Of a DNA stretch of 25,711 bases, positions 23,614-25,711 are shown one piece after another; the first letter of the stretch is position 1, and each line of letters starts with the position of its first letter. Source of the DNA: Deltaproteobacteria bacterium. Its GTDB lineage: Bacteria > Desulfobacterota > DSM-4660 > Desulfatiglandales > B25-G16. Under the pieces are notes generated by a model. That model was given only the letters and a program-made list of their open reading frames with translations. It did no database searches and was not told where the DNA came from. The position numbers and the translations under genes are program-made. The stretch is from assembly GCA_018400255.1 (NCBI GenBank), contig JAGYMO010000129.1:1-25711 (forward strand), read 5' to 3'.

Positions 23614-24069
23614 ATGGTGAAAAAAATTGTATGTCAGAATAGAAAGGCAAGACACGATTATTTTATTGATGATGTTTACGAGGCAGGAATTGTTTTGCGT
23701 GGGCCGGAGGTTAAATCCCTGAGGGAAGGAAGATCCAGCCTTAGTGATAGCTACGCAAAGGTGAAAAACGGCGAGCTTTTCTTGTTTAATATGCATATAA
23801 CGCCATACCCATTTAGCCATTATTTGGACATGGATCCCAAAAGGACAAGAAAACTTCTGATGAAAAAGAAGGAGATTAAGAGATTAATAGGCAAGACGGA
23901 AGAAAAAGGATATTCGCTGATACCTCTGTCAGTTTACTTATTAAGGGGATTAATCAAGATTGAACTTGCCCTCGCAAAAGGAAAAAGAAAGTATGATAAG
24001 CGGCAGTCATTAAAAGAAAAGGAAATAAAGAGAGAATTAAACCAAATGAATAGGCGGGGTATATCTTGA
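23614..24069 (+). CDS. smpB: tmRNA-binding protein SmpB
   Basis: SmpB binds tmRNA and brings it to stalled ribosomes for trans-translation. The family pattern is clear over 151 residues: QNRKARHDYFIDDVYEAGIVLRG, GPEVKSLREGRSSLSDSYAKV, GELFLFNMHITPY, RTRKLLMKKKEIKRLIGKTEEKG and ALAKGKRKYDKRQSLKEKE with a basic C-terminal tail. It follows the PTS fusion gene by 14 bases, so the two probably share a transcript. The ribosome-binding site is weak. I looked for ssrA downstream and did not recognise it. Confidence 0.97.
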   Translation: MVKKIVCQNRKARHDYFIDDVYEAGIVLRGPEVKSLREGRSSLSDSYAKVKNGELFLFNMHITPYPFSHYLDMDPKRTRKLLMKKKEIKRLIGKTEEKGYSLIPLSVYLLRGLIKIELALAKGKRKYDKRQSLKEKEIKRELNQMNRRGIS

Positions 24070-24423
24070 AATGTACCTCTATTATTTTGAGATAAAAAGG
24101 AAAATTTTTTTAAGTGAGAATAATGTAGAGGAAGTGAAAAAAAAGTAGCCAAGTTACATAAAAATATAATAAACTTATAGGTGACAAAAGGGTAGGCTTT
24201 ATACACGACCCCGACAATAATAATCCTAAGAAGGCTATTGTAGATACGATTTTACCTTTTCAAAGAAGTAGTTTTTAATGAATGTTTTATGGAAATGTAG
24301 CTGAATTAATTCATCAAGAAAAGCCTGCAGTCTAATAAATCCTTTAAGTCTATTATTACTAATTTTAAATTTTTAAAAGAGACATTTTTTGTTAAATCTC
24401 AATGATTACGAGGCTATGCTTTT
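24070..24423. other. Non-coding stretch after smpB (354 bases)
   Basis: No gene, tRNA or tmRNA is recognisable, and no T-loop GTTCGA motif or terminal CCA context is seen. An open stretch of about 38 codons (24162-24278) has protein-like composition but no start codon. The last 20 bases contain GAGG (24410-24413), the ribosome-binding site of the next gene. Confidence 0.55.
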
Positions 24424-24702
24424 ATGGGAAAGGCGTATTTCAGGGTCTATGAAGGACTGAATGACTATTTGCCCCGAGAAAGGAGGAAAAGGGATTTTAG
24501 TTTTCATTTAAAAGCTTCGACTACCGTTAGAGATGCGGCTTCCTCTCTGCTTATACCACCTGAAAAAATTGAGCTTGTGCTTATAAATGGCGAATCAGTT
24601 TTTTTTGACAGTATTATAAAAAATGGTGACAGAGTCAGCTTTTACCCTAGATTTGAATTTTTTGATGTAAGTAGCCTAAAAAAATTTAATGGAACCAATT
24701 GA
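24424..24702 (+). CDS. Stand-alone Ub-Mut7C (MoaD/ThiS-like beta-grasp) protein
   Basis: The 92 residues match the ubiquitin-like beta-grasp domain normally found at the N-terminus of Mut7-C RNase proteins: AYFRVYEGLNDYLPRERR (4-21), TTVRDAASSLLIPPEKIELV (33-52), INGESVFFDSIIKNGDRVSF (54-73) and the YPRFEFFDVSSL end. It ends KKFNGTN with no C-terminal Gly-Gly, so it is not a conjugated or thiocarboxylated sulphur carrier of the MoaD/ThiS type. The RNase half is encoded alone at 11239-11721 on the other strand, and the two may act as partners in trans. GAGG lies about ten bases before the ATG. It is followed after 48 bases by the HTH gene. Confidence 0.82.
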   Translation: MGKAYFRVYEGLNDYLPRERRKRDFSFHLKASTTVRDAASSLLIPPEKIELVLINGESVFFDSIIKNGDRVSFYPRFEFFDVSSLKKFNGTN

Positions 24703-24750
24703 TAATGCTTATTAAAGACTCATAAATCTAAATTTTAGGAGGAGTTTAAG

Positions 24751-25023
24751 ATGGCAAGAAAAACAATTGATGAAAGCGTGAAGAAAAAGATATCAGAGTC
24801 TCATGCAAAGGGTAATCCTATGAGAAAAATTGCAAGAGAATTTGGGATAAGCTTATCAAGCGTTCATAGGATTGTCACAGGTGAAACTGCAAAAACGCCT
24901 AAGAGTAAAGTCAGTAAGTCAAGAGATAAAGAAGAAAGAAAAAAGAAGATAATAGAATTGGAAAAAAAGATTGCAGCGCTGGAGAAAAAGATTCAGGAGA
25001 TAGAGGAAAGCAAAAGGTTGTAG
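24751..25023 (+). CDS. Small helix-turn-helix protein with C-terminal coiled coil
   Basis: The first 45 residues contain a resolvase/Hin-like helix-turn-helix: DESVKKKISESHAKGNPMRKIAREFG followed by ISLSSVHRIVTGE, whose spacing fits the recognition helix. A basic linker (46-60) leads to a charged heptad-repeat segment (61-88, KKIIELEKKIAALEKKIQEIEE) that should form a coiled coil for dimerisation. There is no recombinase catalytic domain. AGGAGGAG gives a strong ribosome-binding site. The protein is likely a DNA-binding regulator or structural factor of unknown target. The hydrolase gene starts only six bases after its stop. Confidence 0.8.
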   Translation: MARKTIDESVKKKISESHAKGNPMRKIAREFGISLSSVHRIVTGETAKTPKSKVSKSRDKEERKKKIIELEKKIAALEKKIQEIEESKRL

Positions 25024-25029
25024 GAAGAA

Positions 25030-25509
25030 ATGAAGCATTTTACACTATTTATTCATGGCCAGGAGAGTAGCAGCCAGGGAACAAAAGGGGTCTTTTTCAG
25101 GAATCTTTTTCCAGAAATGATAATTCCAGACTTTACAGGCGATGTTTCTGAGAGAATGTTAAAGCTCAATGAGTTACTTGAGGATAAAGAGGAGATAATA
25201 ATGATAGGTTCTTCCTTGGGTGGTCTCATGGCTGCGTTATATACGTTTGAAAATAAGAAAAAAATTAAAAAGCTGATACTGCTTGCACCGGCCATTAATC
25301 TTCCTGAATTTAATCCATACGTTTCGCAAACCATTGGTATCCCAGTTTACGTATTTCATGGAAGAGAAGATGAATTACTCCCCCTTAAGGATATTCAGGA
25401 TATTTCAAAAAAGGTTTTTACAAACCTTAAATTCACTGTCCTTGACGACGATCACCGACTATCTAGAAAATTTACATCGATTGACTGGGCTAATTTGTTA
25501 GAAAGTTAA
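25030..25509 (+). CDS. YqiA-like alpha/beta hydrolase (predicted esterase)
   Basis: This is a compact 159-residue alpha/beta hydrolase resembling the YqiA/UPF0227 esterases. The opening FTLFIHGQESSSQGTKG supplies the oxyanion-hole HG. The nucleophile elbow is Gly60-Ser61-Ser62-Leu63-Gly64 (nucleophile Ser62). The acid is probably Asp114 in HGREDELLP, and the base His142 in DDDHRLS. LAPAINLPEF lies between them. Substrate is unknown, and small acyl esters are the usual inference for this family. AGGA lies close to the ATG. It is tightly linked to the upstream HTH gene and is the last gene in the window. Confidence 0.87.
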   Translation: MKHFTLFIHGQESSSQGTKGVFFRNLFPEMIIPDFTGDVSERMLKLNELLEDKEEIIMIGSSLGGLMAALYTFENKKKIKKLILLAPAINLPEFNPYVSQTIGIPVYVFHGREDELLPLKDIQDISKKVFTNLKFTVLDDDHRLSRKFTSIDWANLLES

Positions 25510-25548
25510 TGGGTTTACTTTTAAGGTCTACATTAAATGAAAACCCAT
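25509..25548. repeat. 8-bp inverted repeat just after the hydrolase gene
   Basis: ATGGGTTT (25509-25516, starting on the last base of the stop codon) is the reverse complement of AAACCCAT (25541-25548), with a 24-base loop. An A-run follows on the plus strand rather than a T-run, so it is not a classical plus-strand terminator. It might still protect or end the transcript. Confidence 0.3.
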
Positions 25549-25660
25549 GCCAAAAAAAGTATGTGAATGTTGTTTTTACAAAAGTACTATCTTAATATCA
25601 ATTAATTTGCCCATCATCTGGACCTGCCTCAATCTCTTGTTTTCTTTTAAAAAAGAAAAA

Positions 25661-25711
25661 TGATGGTTTCGTAAAAAGTCATTTTACCCCGACCGCAGAA
25701 AGCCACGGCTT
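25661..25711. repeat. Repeat-like tail at the right end
   Basis: The last 50 bases shift from A+T-rich to G+C-rich DNA and end with AAGCC-AC-GGCTT (25700-25711), a small perfect hairpin cut at the window edge. The preceding GTTTCGTAAAAAGTC resembles motifs that I recall as frequent in intergenic repeats of sulfate-reducing and related bacteria. That comparison is from memory and not checked. Confidence 0.35.

Noticed and set aside
24162..24278. Open stretch with protein-like reading (GDKRVGFIHDPDNNNPKKAI) after smpB
   Set aside because: Bounded by stops, has no ATG, GTG or TTG start in frame and no ribosome-binding site. At most a gene remnant, and about 38 codons is within chance.
24070..24423. 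ssrA (tmRNA) next to smpB
   Set aside because: No tRNA-like ends, T-loop GTTCGA or tag-peptide frame could be recognised in the spacer.
25640..25659. TTTTCTTTT/AAAAGAAAA inverted repeat as terminator of the last operon
   Set aside because: The stem is almost entirely A-T with a 2-base loop and no following T-run, so it is likely a low-complexity coincidence.

Overview
The window is A+T-rich bacterial DNA (roughly 35-40% G+C by eye). Most of it is conserved translation, RNA-processing and DNA-maintenance genes, with long non-coding stretches between the operons. Gene order (rbfA-nrnA-truB-rpsO-pnp-M16 peptidase-dut, and ffh-rpsP-khpA-rimM-trmD-SPOUT methyltransferase-rplS-rnhB-yraN-rsmI) fits a Gram-negative lineage outside the Gammaproteobacteria. 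Desulfobacterota or a related deep group is the most natural reading. The topoisomerase I sequence would also suit a Planctomycetota (anammox-like) genome, and sequence reading alone cannot decide this. I see no rRNA, tRNA, tmRNA, CRISPR array, transposase or prophage gene.

Layout. (1) 1-188: a G+C-rich palindromic repeat-like element and a short leader. (2) 189-6875, plus strand: ribosome maturation and RNA decay (rbfA, nrnA, truB, rpsO, pnp), then an M16 zinc peptidase and dUTPase. (3) 7052-13595, minus strand: an MFS transporter, a secreted WxxGHW-repeat protein, a stand-alone Mut7-C RNase-like protein, dprA and topA. (4) 13596-14964: about 1.4 kb that is nearly gene-free and holds only one small cysteine-rich DnaJ-zinc-finger-like protein. 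(5) 14965-21315, plus strand: ffh and the rpsP-to-rsmI group. (6) 21533-25509, plus strand: an HPr-enzyme I fusion, smpB, a stand-alone Ub-Mut7C beta-grasp protein, a small HTH/coiled-coil protein and a YqiA-like alpha/beta hydrolase. (7) 25510-25711: a non-coding tail ending in G+C-rich, repeat-like sequence. Both ends look like places where a short-read assembly would break at dispersed repeats.

Most genes are ordinary housekeeping genes. The points most worth a second look are: the Ub-Mut7C domain and the Mut7-C RNase domain, usually fused, encoded separately about 12.7 kb apart, with a conserved Asp replaced by Asn in the RNase part; the three-gene Ub-like/HTH/hydrolase cluster; the HPr-EI fusion with an altered GGDK motif; the nine-cysteine mini zinc-finger protein; the internally duplicated secreted WxxGHW protein; and several strong inverted repeats in the intergenic DNA. 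I did not find a clear new defence or mobile system.
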